Positions 24,924-33,579 of a DNA stretch of 64,000 bases are shown piece after piece. The DNA is from JBJMHZ01 sp045807125. GTDB lineage: Bacteria; Actinomycetota; Actinomycetes; JAWWOL01. Location: contig JBJMHZ010000050.1 in assembly GCA_045807125.1 (NCBI GenBank), forward strand, positions 54,616-118,615. The letters run 5' to 3'. Position 1 is the first letter of the stretch, and every line of letters starts with the position of its first letter. Under the pieces are notes generated by a model. That model saw nothing but the letters and a program-made list of their open reading frames with translations. It was not told the DNA's origin and ran no database searches. The translations under genes were made by a program, and so were the position numbers.

Positions 24924-26510
24924 ATGGCGATAGATTACTTTGCTCGGCTCCCTCGCCTTCTGCAAGACGAATTCTCGGCAGGACGATGGCTACCCATCGT
25001 CGGCGCTGGCATTTCGGCCAATGCGAGGACGCGTACTGGCAAGCAGCCTCCTGCCTGGAAAGAACTTGGCGAGGCCGTGAGGCAATACCTCCCGGACGGC
25101 TACGGAGTAGATGGTCCCGTAGACGCCATTAGCACGTACGAACAGATGCATGGCCGGCCGGCGCTCATTGACTGCGTACACGATGCTTTGTTAATCGACG
25201 AGGCCCGACCCGCTGAGGTACACAAGGCATTCGCACGTATTCCTTTCGACACTGTTCTGACCACCAACGTGGATTTCATTCTCGAGACAGCGTGGTCTGC
25301 TATTGGCTGGCCTTTCGATCCAGTAGTAGGGGAGCAACGACTCGCATCTAAGCGAAGGGCGCGAAGAACGCAACTCGTGAAGTTTCATGGAGATATCTAT
25401 CATCCGAATGAACTGGTCCTGACTGAAGAGGACTATGATAACTTTCTGATCCGCTTCCCCCTTCTTGCCACGTATGTAGCTAGCCTCTTGATCACACGCG
25501 TTCCAGTTCTATTCGGGTACAGCCTAGAGGATCCTGATTTTCGAGCCATACTGCAACTTCTTGGCGAGCGCCTTGGTCGAAACCGCCCAGCTCCCTGGGT
25601 CATTCTGGCGAGGGGCACGCGTGCGCAGGTGGCTAGATACGAAAGGCGGGGAGTTCGGGTCGTCGTACTAGATACGCGGTTTAATACCCCGCATGGGCCC
25701 GTGCTAGCGGCGCTCTTCCAGCAGCTCGCCGACCGGTTGCCTAAGGTTGCAGGGGCTCGTGCGGACTCCTCCGAAGATCAGATTCTGGCGGAGCTTCGTT
25801 TAGCAGGGCCCAACAAGGGAGCGTTGGCGCTGTTCCTAGGGCGTAATGAGTACCTCGCCCAGCATCGCGATCTCCTCTTTCCCGCCCTCCGTGCAACTGG
25901 GCTGGCACCAGTTACCCCGGACGAGATCCAAACAGCGTCCGAACTTCGCCTAGCCGCCCTCACGCAGTTGGTGCGTCGAGCAGCCGTTATTGTGGTTGAT
26001 CAACGTGGCGCAGGGAGATTTGACGATCCGTTATCCTTCGTGCTGTCCCAAGGGAGTGCGGCACCAATCATAGTGATCAGTGATGAACTCTCGGCACCTG
26101 TCTCGCCCACCTTGGCCGCCCAAAGCATCATCGCTCCAACGTCCGGGGCGTGGGATGATGAACTAATAAACGCTGCAGCCAAGAAGATCTCGGAGGCTGC
26201 ACAACGCGACGAGTCGAGAGGTAGTCGGATTCTTGCCCGGCTGCAAACGGGCGATGTCACATTCGCCTTCCTGGAGGCCGTAATCGCGGTTGAATCGACG
26301 CTCAGATCGTCAGACGCGGAACATCGCAACGCTCCTTACCGTCAACTGTTCCATGAACATCCTGCCTTGAACCGAGAAGATGAGGCATTGTTGCGGACTG
26401 CGTATACGGTGAGAAATCAGCTGTTACACCGAGGGGTGGAGCCCCCTGAAAAGGACACGCGTGAGCTTACCCTGCAGCTGCTTGCGATTCTCGATAGGCT
26501 AGGTGGTTAG
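24924..26510 (+). CDS. SIR2-domain protein with C-terminal HEPN-like motif, probable defence effector
   Basis: A 528-residue protein. The N-terminal SIR2 (SIR2_2-like) NADase domain has VGAGIS (about 26-31), TTNVDF with the catalytic Asn115, KFHGD with His155, and FGYSLEDPDF. A middle region (about 285-400) has alternating strands and helices like a TIR or nucleotide-binding fold (AAVIVVDQRG, APIIVISDE). The C-terminus ends in a helical bundle with RNQLLH (Arg497-x4-His502), the HEPN ribonuclease-type motif. SIR2 proteins of this sort deplete NAD+ on phage infection in known defence systems. It is not overlapped by neighbours. SIR2 assignment is strong; the other domains are inferred. Confidence 0.82.
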   Translation: MAIDYFARLPRLLQDEFSAGRWLPIVGAGISANARTRTGKQPPAWKELGEAVRQYLPDGYGVDGPVDAISTYEQMHGRPALIDCVHDALLIDEARPAEVHKAFARIPFDTVLTTNVDFILETAWSAIGWPFDPVVGEQRLASKRRARRTQLVKFHGDIYHPNELVLTEEDYDNFLIRFPLLATYVASLLITRVPVLFGYSLEDPDFRAILQLLGERLGRNRPAPWVILARGTRAQVARYERRGVRVVVLDTRFNTPHGPVLAALFQQLADRLPKVAGARADSSEDQILAELRLAGPNKGALALFLGRNEYLAQHRDLLFPALRATGLAPVTPDEIQTASELRLAALTQLVRRAAVIVVDQRGAGRFDDPLSFVLSQGSAAPIIVISDELSAPVSPTLAAQSIIAPTSGAWDDELINAAAKKISEAAQRDESRGSRILARLQTGDVTFAFLEAVIAVESTLRSSDAEHRNAPYRQLFHEHPALNREDEALLRTAYTVRNQLLHRGVEPPEKDTRELTLQLLAILDRLGG

Positions 26511-26574
26511 TTGAATCGTGGGACACGTCGCTACAGTGAGCGCTGAGGAGGCATCGCACCTTAGGCTCTGATAC

Positions 26575-27634
26575 ATGGCGACGGGTGAGCTCTGGCGTGA
26601 TGCCGCTCGGCTGCGCCGGGCGCTCTTGCCGAGCGCGCCGCCCCCCGGCCCCGTTGACGCCGCTGTTGGCTATCTGCTCGCGCGCGCGGCACCGTTCGAT
26701 CGCGGTGCAAGCTGCCCTCCGCCGCCAGCACGGTTGGGACCTGGAGCGCCCGGCTGCCATTACCGATGTCCGCACCAGTGGCCGTTGGCAGGCCATCCCG
26801 GCACTACGCCGGCTCGCCCAGGCAACGCCGCCGCCGGCGAGCCTGGTGACAGCCCTCGATTGGCTGGGCCGAATCGCGCCGTGTTGGTCGGGTGAGACCG
26901 TGGCCGATCTCCTGCAACGGGGGCTGCTCCAGTGCCCGATGCATCCGGCCGGCGTCCTGTCCCTGGCCGACCTCTATGGCCTCCCGGTGCCTGTGGAGCT
27001 GGTCGTCCATGACGGTCGCGCGGCGCTCTGGCCACTTGCTACGCGCCGGGCTCGTTGCCAGGCGCTGGCCGAGCTGGTGCGATCAGCCAATGGCCTCGGT
27101 CTCTCCCCGCTCGACCTTGCTGCCTTGGCTGATCGGCATGGCGTTCTTGCGCGCGAGGTCACCTTCGCCGCGGCGGTCGACGAGCGCCTTGGGGTTGCAG
27201 ATGGGCGCGTCGATGATGAGAGCAGTGGCCTTGCCCGGCACGTCGGTCGGACGCTGGTAGTCGCCAGCGATGGTCTGACGCTCGACAGCCTGTCCGGGGG
27301 CGTAGGTATTGCCTGGCGCTTCGACGGTCGCCCGGTGCCCACCACCACTCAGCTCCAGCTCTGGGCCGACGCTCAGGACTGGTTGGAGCGACATGACGAC
27401 CGTGTCCGCTTGGCCGGCTCACTGTCGGAACGGCGCTGCCTACTCACGGCTTCCAAGAGTGATGAGGTGCTGGCCGCCGCATTGCGGTCGGTCGGAGGGC
27501 AGCCGCTCCAGCACGCAGTGCTGGTGTCTGCCTTGGTGGACTGCGGCTACTCCCGCACGACCGCTATCTACGCCATCGCGACGGCACCGATCTTGAAGCG
27601 CACCCGCTACGGCTTCTACGTCCTGCGAACTTAG
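26575..27634 (+). CDS. Hypothetical protein, apparently frameshifted near 26,700
   Basis: Two frames read as one protein. From ATG 26575 the product begins MATGELWRDAARLRRALLPS and looks coding to about 26,700; after that the good coding sequence continues in the next frame (VQAALRRQHGWDLERP onward, to TAG 27634). The 300-residue C-terminal part has SLADLYGLPVPVELVVHDG and a final region, ALVDCGYSRTTAIYAIATAP, that resembles a helix-turn-helix. G/C-rich codons differ from the SIR2 gene beside it. No function is recognised. It is either a pseudogene or a sequencing error. Confidence 0.5.
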
Positions 27635-27838
27635 CTAGAGGACGGGCGAGCGCGCCCGATCGGCCTGGCTCTGAATAGGTTTGGACTTGTAGCCTGACGC
27701 CCTCAGTTACGTCGTCGTCACTCTGAGTTGCAAACCGCAGCTCCCTTGGATGTCGCCAATGGGCTGACGGTCAACGGCCGTGCCGCCCTGTGAGACTAGT
27801 GCCTGGCACCGCGCAGCTTCCTAGCGCACACTTGGATC

Positions 27839-28459
27839 ATGGCAGCGGCAGGACACTCAGGTCCCGTAGGGGACCAAGGCTGGAGGAAGCCTCCCTGGAA
27901 GGCAACGCTTCTTGTCCTGAGCTTCCTCTTCAGTGGTCCCTTTTCCGTCGACGCTCGAGCCTTCTTGACGCACGACGTCAGCCGGTCCGCGCAGGCTTTA
28001 GGGCACTCTGCGCACGAATTCAGTCGCTCGGTCGTGGGCTTCTTGCGCGGTTCAGCCTGGGAACCTGAAGGCGACGGGATTCCTCTACCGCGGCACCGCT
28101 CCCACGCGCCGGCTTCAGCAACCCCAGGGCTACCCCTTGGCCCCCGCTGGGACAACCCCCCGCAAGCTCAGCACCCATCGCATTCATCCCCCGGGCCGTC
28201 CACTCCCAGCACGCGACGCGCCACTGCCCCGCACGCCGGGGGGTCATCGTCGAACATCGGCACAACCTTGGTGTCGCAGGTCCGGCGCTACAGCAGCAGC
28301 GGGTCGTCGACGGCTCCCCAGCGGGTGATTCCAGGACCGGTGCCGATCCAGTATGCGAGTACGACGCCACCACCGAAGCCGATCTTTGCGCCGGTCCCGA
28401 CTCCAGTCGCGACGACTATTGCGCCCGCTCCGACCCCTGCTCCCGCCCCGACTCCTTGA
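27839..28459 (+). CDS. Uncertain Pro/Ser-rich secreted protein (206 aa)
   Basis: The frame from ATG 27839 has a possible signal sequence (WKATLLVLSFLFSGPFSVDA, about residues 21-40) followed by a long Ser/Pro/Thr-rich region ending in TPAPAPTP repeats. There is no good ribosome-binding site and no recognisable domain. The opposite strand looks worse. It might be a cell-surface anchor region or a chance frame in G/C-rich DNA. Confidence 0.33.
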   Translation: MAAAGHSGPVGDQGWRKPPWKATLLVLSFLFSGPFSVDARAFLTHDVSRSAQALGHSAHEFSRSVVGFLRGSAWEPEGDGIPLPRHRSHAPASATPGLPLGPRWDNPPQAQHPSHSSPGPSTPSTRRATAPHAGGSSSNIGTTLVSQVRRYSSSGSSTAPQRVIPGPVPIQYASTTPPPKPIFAPVPTPVATTIAPAPTPAPAPTP

Positions 28460-28491
28460 AGCCTTTGGGCGAGAACTAACTGTTTGGGTTA

Positions 28492-28683
28492 CTAGCGCCC
28501 GAGCGGCCGGTTCCAGAGGATGACGTCGAGCGCGACGCCGTCCTCTGTCGCCACGACCTGCATCCGGCGCAGGTCGACCAGGCCGAGCTCGCGCCGGATG
28601 AGCGGATGAAGGGTGGTCGTCTGTACGCCATTGCCACGGCGGCTAGCAGAGTAACCGGCAGTGCGGCTGGTGGGTTCTGGCAC
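28492..28683 (-). CDS. Small hypothetical protein (63 aa)
   Basis: GTG 28683 (VPEPTSRTAGYSASRRG) has GGAAGGA eight bases upstream on the minus strand, so I prefer it to the longer frame from 28788. The C-terminal half, IRRELGLVDLRRMQVVATED then GVALDVILWNR, reads like a compact mixed alpha/beta domain. It lies next to the small secreted-protein region on the opposite strand. No family recognised. Confidence 0.5.
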   Translation of the reverse strand: MPEPTSRTAGYSASRRGNGVQTTTLHPLIRRELGLVDLRRMQVVATEDGVALDVILWNRPLGR

Positions 28684-29290
28684 GAGCAAGTTCCTTCCGT
28701 GTGCAGCAGCTCCGAACAAGAGTAGGCGATGCCAGAAGTCTTTACACGTAAAGCATCCAAGGAGCGTGTTGCTCTCGCGTTCCGACATTCTTGGTGGTCT
28801 GGCCGACGCTTGGCCGAGACAATGTAGGTCGCTCTAAGCGGCAGCAGTGAGGTCGACCCAGGCATTGAATTTCCAGCGAGCTTTCCCTCGGGACCAGCGG
28901 TTGCCCGGCCGGGCGTTGTCATGCCCGGCCGGGGCCGCCCCTGGGCCGGGGGAACCCAGGACGTAGGACCTTACCGGGTTCCCAACGGAATAGGAGGAGA
29001 CGAAACAAAAATTCTTTCTGGGTACTGGCCCGCATCCCGCGATTGGCTCCATAAGCGGCCATTAGTGAAGCAACGCCGCGCGGCCTGATTGATGTATCTG
29101 CCTCCACCACACTTATGGGTCAGGCTAAGAGCGCTGCGGCTGCATCTGCTGCTAGCCCGATCGGCTCAACGCCTTGTCCACCAGATTCGCTCGCGCGCCG
29201 TCTATCGCTTGTGGACCACTGTCTAGTAGCCTGCCTCCGCGCGCGTTGGCCCGCTCAGGGAGCCAACGCGCGTCTATGCGGGGACAGCGG
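28684..29290. other. Intergenic region with repeated GCCCGGCCGGG palindromes
   Basis: No firm gene. A minus-strand frame at 28834-29052 ends in KARWKFNAWVDLTAAA but lacks supporting signals. Two copies of the self-complementary GCCCGGCCGGGC/G lie at 28903 and 28923, which could form a hairpin. The promoter for the secreted protein at 29291 must be to the right. Confidence 0.35.
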
Positions 29291-31600
29291 ATGTTCGGGG
29301 CAGGGTCGATGTGGCGGCGCCTCGTGGGCGCCGCCGTTGTGGTGCTTGCCCTCGTGGTGGCGATGGCTTCGCCCTGGCGGAGCCACAGCACGCCGGTAGC
29401 CGCAGCCGTGAGCGGCATCTCGCTGTTGCCGGCGGCCGGCCAGTTCACGCCGCTGCCGGGCACGCCGGTGCTGGACTCGCGCAACGGCACCGGTATCAGC
29501 TCGCCCAACCTGGCGCCGGGTTCGACGCTGATGTTCTCGGTCACCACCGTTGGCGGTGTCGCAACTGGCGTACCGACCAACGCTTCCGCCGTGGTGCTGG
29601 AGTACAACACGACGGCCAACTTCGCCGGCGTCCTATCCACCGGCGCGGCGGCCGGGGTGACTGACACGTCGTTGACGTTTGCGGCCAACGTTGAGCGCAA
29701 CGGGTTCGACATCGTGACGCCCGCAGCGAACGGCACGGTGGCACTGGCCATCACCGGCTTCTCACCGATTCCCTCGGGCGCCGTGCTGTCCAAGCTGGTG
29801 GTGCGGCTGCACGGCTACTACAGCGGCGCTTCGACGACCACTGCCGGTTCGACGTACGTCGGCTATGACCCGGCGCTGCTGGCCAGCTCCAGCAGCAACA
29901 ACCCGAGCGGCTTCGCCCGCAACGGCACCGGCACCAGCGGGCCGCTGGCCATCGGCGGCGGCAGCTACAGCGTCCAGGTGACGGGTAACGCCGGCGTCCC
30001 GAGCGATGGTTCGGCGACGGCAGTGGCCTTGCAGACCATCGTGCAGGACCCGACCTGCTCGGGCGGGTTCTCGCTGACGCCCGCCGGCAGCGGCCGCTCC
30101 GACTACGACGGGGCCTTCACGAGCGGCCAGGACGGCGAGAACTTCGACCTGATCGCGCTGCCGGCAAGCGGGCAGCTCACGCTCCAGTTGCTCGGCTGCA
30201 CCGGCACGGCGACGGTCACCATCCGGGTGCGCGGCTACTTCAGCGCGCCGACCGTGACCACGCCGGGCGCGAGCTTCGTTCCCGTGCAGCGCAAGGTCTT
30301 CGACACCACGACCAGCACCGGTACGGCGAGCTGCCCGACGACGGCCGACTCGCCCAAGCTCGCCGCCCACTCCGGCTGCACCATCCAGGTCCTCGGCACT
30401 GGCGGCATTCCGTCCGATGGGGTGAGCGGCCTCGCCGCTCAAGTGGTGGCCGTCAATCCCGGCCACGACGGCTGGCTCGGCCTCTACAGCGACGACGGCG
30501 TCGCCCACACCGCCACCCTCTGGTACGGCCCGACCGGGCGCACCTCTAACTTCGAGGTCGCCAGCTACACCGATGTCAACCCGGACGGCACGGTCTACGT
30601 CTGGAACGGCGGTGACTACCCGGTCGACGTGGTGATCCGAGCGCACGGCTACTACCGGGCCCCCGCGCCTCCTGGTGCGCCGGGCAACGTCACCGTCACG
30701 GTCAGCGGCTCGACCACCACCGTCAGCTGGACAGCGCCCACGACCGACGGCGGCGCGGCGATCGGCGGCTTCGTCGTCGATGGCGAGGACGGCTCGCAAG
30801 CCTTCGTCGACTGGCCGGGCACCTCGGCCTCCTTCCCCAACGGCCAGGGCGACATCGGGTACACGGTGGCCGCGGTGAACGAGGTCGGCGACGGTGATCC
30901 GGCGCTGTCGAGCTGCGACGCCTGGCGCGGCGCCATCGCGACGCCCACGCCCAGCGACACTGCCTCGCCTGATCCGAGCGACAGCGCACCGGTGGCTGAC
31001 GCGAGCAAGCAGGCGGCCTTGTCCGCGCCCCCGACCGCGACGACCTTGCCGTCGCCGAGCAGCGCGGTCGTGGCCTGCGCGCCGTCGACGGCCGACACCA
31101 CCACCGTGACGGCCATCAAGGCCGATGCCCTGAACGACCTGCACCTGGACCTCTACGCCATGCGCCAGCCGACCAACTCCTCTGGGCAGCGCTTGGCGGA
31201 GTACTCCAGCCAAGAGGGCACCGTCACCGACAGCACCACCATGAATGCGCTGCTCCAGAGCGAGGCCCAGGGCGCCAGCTTGGCCTGGAGTTCGGATCAG
31301 TCCGCCGCCCAGGTGAACCAGCGCTACCAGGATGCCAGGGATGCCTACGCCGACCCGGATTACGTCGGCTACAGCGACGCCAAGACGGTGGTCGACCAGT
31401 GGCAATCGGTGCAGCTCACGTCATCGACCACGGCCACCGCTGTCTTCGTGGGCCACGACAGCTTCGACGTCTCGAGCGGGTGGCACGACGAGCAGCCCTT
31501 GCAGTACCAGTTGACGCTGGTCCTCCAGAACGGCCATTGGCGGTTGCAGTCCCGCACCGAGACCGACCTGGGCTTCGATGTCCCCGACGACGACGACTGA
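29291..31600 (+). CDS. Large secreted surface protein with repeated beta domains and FN3
   Basis: About 769 residues from ATG 29291 (GGGGA six bases upstream; ATG 29309 is an alternative). A signal peptide (MWRRLVGAAVVVLALVVAMA) precedes three related beta-rich domains, each ending in a motif such as VRLHGYYSG, VRGYFSAP or RAHGYYRAP and beginning near an LDSRNGTG or FDTTTSTG strand. This is the actinobacterial secreted-repeat domain often seen on cell-surface proteins. A fibronectin-III domain (about 490-580), a Ser/Pro linker and a SnoaL/amidase-associated C-terminal domain with an Asp-rich tail follow. It is next to an amidase gene, 12 bases away, and probably works with it at the cell wall. 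Confidence 0.82.
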   Translation: MFGAGSMWRRLVGAAVVVLALVVAMASPWRSHSTPVAAAVSGISLLPAAGQFTPLPGTPVLDSRNGTGISSPNLAPGSTLMFSVTTVGGVATGVPTNASAVVLEYNTTANFAGVLSTGAAAGVTDTSLTFAANVERNGFDIVTPAANGTVALAITGFSPIPSGAVLSKLVVRLHGYYSGASTTTAGSTYVGYDPALLASSSSNNPSGFARNGTGTSGPLAIGGGSYSVQVTGNAGVPSDGSATAVALQTIVQDPTCSGGFSLTPAGSGRSDYDGAFTSGQDGENFDLIALPASGQLTLQLLGCTGTATVTIRVRGYFSAPTVTTPGASFVPVQRKVFDTTTSTGTASCPTTADSPKLAAHSGCTIQVLGTGGIPSDGVSGLAAQVVAVNPGHDGWLGLYSDDGVAHTATLWYGPTGRTSNFEVASYTDVNPDGTVYVWNGGDYPVDVVIRAHGYYRAPAPPGAPGNVTVTVSGSTTTVSWTAPTTDGGAAIGGFVVDGEDGSQAFVDWPGTSASFPNGQGDIGYTVAAVNEVGDGDPALSSCDAWRGAIATPTPSDTASPDPSDSAPVADASKQAALSAPPTATTLPSPSSAVVACAPSTADTTTVTAIKADALNDLHLDLYAMRQPTNSSGQRLAEYSSQEGTVTDSTTMNALLQSEAQGASLAWSSDQSAAQVNQRYQDARDAYADPDYVGYSDAKTVVDQWQSVQLTSSTTATAVFVGHDSFDVSSGWHDEQPLQYQLTLVLQNGHWRLQSRTETDLGFDVPDDDD

Positions 31601-31612
31601 GAGGCGGCCTCG

Positions 31613-32341
31613 TTGCGATCACGATTAGCGCGCACGCTCGTCGTCGCCTTGACCTGTTGCGCCGTCCAGCTCGCCGGCATCGCGCCGAGCACCGCGGCGC
31701 CGTCGGTCAACCGCGGCGCGATGGCGGCCTGGGCCCGGAACTGGAGTACCTGCCACAAGTGGGACTGGCTCAACCTGCGCTCGCTGCACTGCGTGCCCCA
31801 CGTTGGCCGCAACCCCAGCGCCGACTACGGCGTGGCCTACATCGTCGAGCGCAAGAACGACTGCACGGACTTCGTCAGCGACGCCCTGCACCTGGGCGGC
31901 GGCATGCCGCAGACCAGCGACTGGTACACCAAGCGGCACTTCTTCGTCTGGCGCGACCGTTCGCAGACGTGGACCGTGGCCGATCAGTTCTACAGGTACT
32001 GGCTCGCGACCCGCGGATCGGAGACCACCCTGTGGTGGGTCGGCCCGGCGGGCGACCGGACCCCTGCCGATCTGGGCGACGTCATCATCTACAACTGGGA
32101 GCATGGCGCCGGCTATAGCCATCTCGCGGTGGAGACCGGCTACGGGTCCGCGACGTGGAAGGACGTCAACGGCCGGTCGCACAGCTTCTACGGGGACCTG
32201 GTCTCGCAGCACAGCAATCCCCGACGCAACTCGCCCTGGAACCTGGGCTACTTGAGGGAAACCGATCCGACCCGCCGCGCCGCCATGCGCCGCGACGGCT
32301 GGTACATCATGCATTGGACCAATGGTTACAATGGCTACTGA
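31613..32341 (+). CDS. Secreted amidase_6 domain protein
   Basis: A 242-residue protein from TTG 31613, with GAGG upstream. A signal peptide (about 1-29) precedes an Amidase_6/CHAP-like domain with probable nucleophile Cys84 in NDCTDFVSDAL and His170 in AGYSHLAVETG. Enzymes with this fold cut amide bonds, probably of peptidoglycan. Its close link to the surface-protein gene suggests a two-part cell-wall remodelling module, perhaps helping DNA transfer through the envelope. That use is inferred. Confidence 0.85.
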   Translation: MRSRLARTLVVALTCCAVQLAGIAPSTAAPSVNRGAMAAWARNWSTCHKWDWLNLRSLHCVPHVGRNPSADYGVAYIVERKNDCTDFVSDALHLGGGMPQTSDWYTKRHFFVWRDRSQTWTVADQFYRYWLATRGSETTLWWVGPAGDRTPADLGDVIIYNWEHGAGYSHLAVETGYGSATWKDVNGRSHSFYGDLVSQHSNPRRNSPWNLGYLRETDPTRRAAMRRDGWYIMHWTNGYNGY

Positions 32342-32681
32342 CCAGCCGGCCTCGCAGAGCCGCGAACCGCCGCCGTTAGCGCTCGTGCTCTGGCTCGGCG
32401 CAGCGATCTGCGGCATCGCCTGCGTCTACTACCTCCTCGTGCACGTCGACCTGACCGGCACCGCACCCGGCGCCAGCCCCGTGCTGCATTGCGGAAGCGT
32501 CGTCTCGCATGGCCCCGCCTACGAGCCCGAAGGCGGCGACTGCTCCAGCGAGGTCGCCTGGCACCAGACCGGCAGCGTGCTGCTCGGAGCCGGCTGCGTG
32601 CTGCTGCTCGGCGTCGGCACCGGGGCGGCCGTACGCCAGCACCGTCGGCGAGCGACCAGCACCACCACCCAGCAGGAGTAA
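32331..32681 (+). CDS. Two-helix membrane protein (116 aa)
   Basis: ATG 32331 overlaps the end of the amidase gene by 11 bases. Two transmembrane helices, LALVLWLGAAICGIACVYYL and GSVLLGAGCVLLLGVGTG, frame an extracytoplasmic loop with two Cys (HCGSVVSHG and GDCSSEVAW) that could form a disulfide. The C-terminal tail is basic. It belongs to the same operon as the surface protein and amidase. No family recognised. Confidence 0.72.
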   Translation: MATDQPASQSREPPPLALVLWLGAAICGIACVYYLLVHVDLTGTAPGASPVLHCGSVVSHGPAYEPEGGDCSSEVAWHQTGSVLLGAGCVLLLGVGTGAAVRQHRRRATSTTTQQE

Positions 32682-32815
32682 CTTGTCGCTAGGCCATCGT
32701 CCAGCCGCCTGATGACGAGCTCAGCTCTCCTTACGGCTGGCAGGCCTTCAGCCGAGGTCAACGAGGCTGGGGAAGGCGCGGAGAGCCTTCCCCAGCCCAT
32801 CCATCAGTCGGCGTC

Positions 32816-33157
32816 CTACCCGACCGGTCCGATCTCCAGTTGATCCGCCATGCGCTGGAGCGCGGCCGCGGTCGAGCGACCTTCGGGCGGGGCGAGCCAG
32901 AACATCGGCGGCTCGTCGCCGAAGGCCACCATGACGCGCGGGTTGGCCATGTTCCTCGCGTCGGTATCCGGCGACGCGCCGTGGACGTAGTCGGCCACCG
33001 GCTGTAAGAAGACCGTCACGTCAGCGCCGCCGGGCGCCATCGCCCGCACCCCGCATAGCGGCCCGGCGTGGAAGGCCGGATGGTCGTCGGTGCCCTCGTA
33101 GTCGCGGTCGATGCACCACGCCGGGCAGTGGCCGAACCCGCCGACGGCGCGGCTCAT
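32816..33157 (-). CDS. DUF6907 family protein
   Basis: A 113-residue protein with the N-terminal HCPAWCIDRDYEG and downstream DDHPAFHAG, the Cys/His pattern of DUF6907, followed by a beta-rich region and an AALQRMADQLEI helix. The family is common on actinobacterial mobile elements and has no known function. It converges with the membrane-protein operon across 130 bases. Confidence 0.8.
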   Translation of the reverse strand: MSRAVGGFGHCPAWCIDRDYEGTDDHPAFHAGPLCGVRAMAPGGADVTVFLQPVADYVHGASPDTDARNMANPRVMVAFGDEPPMFWLAPPEGRSTAAALQRMADQLEIGPVG

Positions 33158-33579
33158 GGCTGCACCACCGTGGTATCTGATACCAGCAGCCAGCCATCAT
33201 GCTTTGCTTCCCTCACGGGATCGCCTCCTAGGCAGGCGGTTCCGAGGCTCCGGTCCGGCGTTGGCGCGCCGGGCCGGGGCCGCCCAGGGCCGTTCGCCCA
33301 GGGATGTGAAAATCTACCGCCGAGCCGGGGAATTACGAAGAGTCTCAGCGAATACAGATTCGTAGGGGAGCTGGGGCTGAGAGGATGGCGCGTGCGCGCA
33401 CCAAATTATCTCGGTGCCGACGCTTGCGGACGACGTGCCTGATGGCTTGCCGGCGCTTTGACCCGAATGATGCTATGGTCCCCTCACTACCCTGACCCCA
33501 CCCTGACCGCATCCTCGTAACAGGGCACCCCTGTACTTGCGATCACCTCGACCTTATCGCTCCAGGCCCAGATCCCCAG
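33158..33579 (+). other. Intergenic region upstream of the methyltransferase operon
   Basis: No gene seen. Two direct copies of ACCCTGACC lie 11 bases apart at 33489 and 33500, about 80 bases before the methyltransferase ATG, which could be a tandem regulator site. The left part is the DUF6907 promoter region. Confidence 0.4.

Noticed and set aside
28834..29052. Minus-strand ORF ending KARWKFNAWVDLTAAA
   Set aside because: No ribosome-binding site and a Pro/Gly-rich first half; insufficient support for a gene.
29762..31405. Minus-strand 547-residue frame over the surface-protein gene
   Set aside because: Arg/Gly/Ala-rich, no start signal; the plus frame has a signal peptide and repeated domains.
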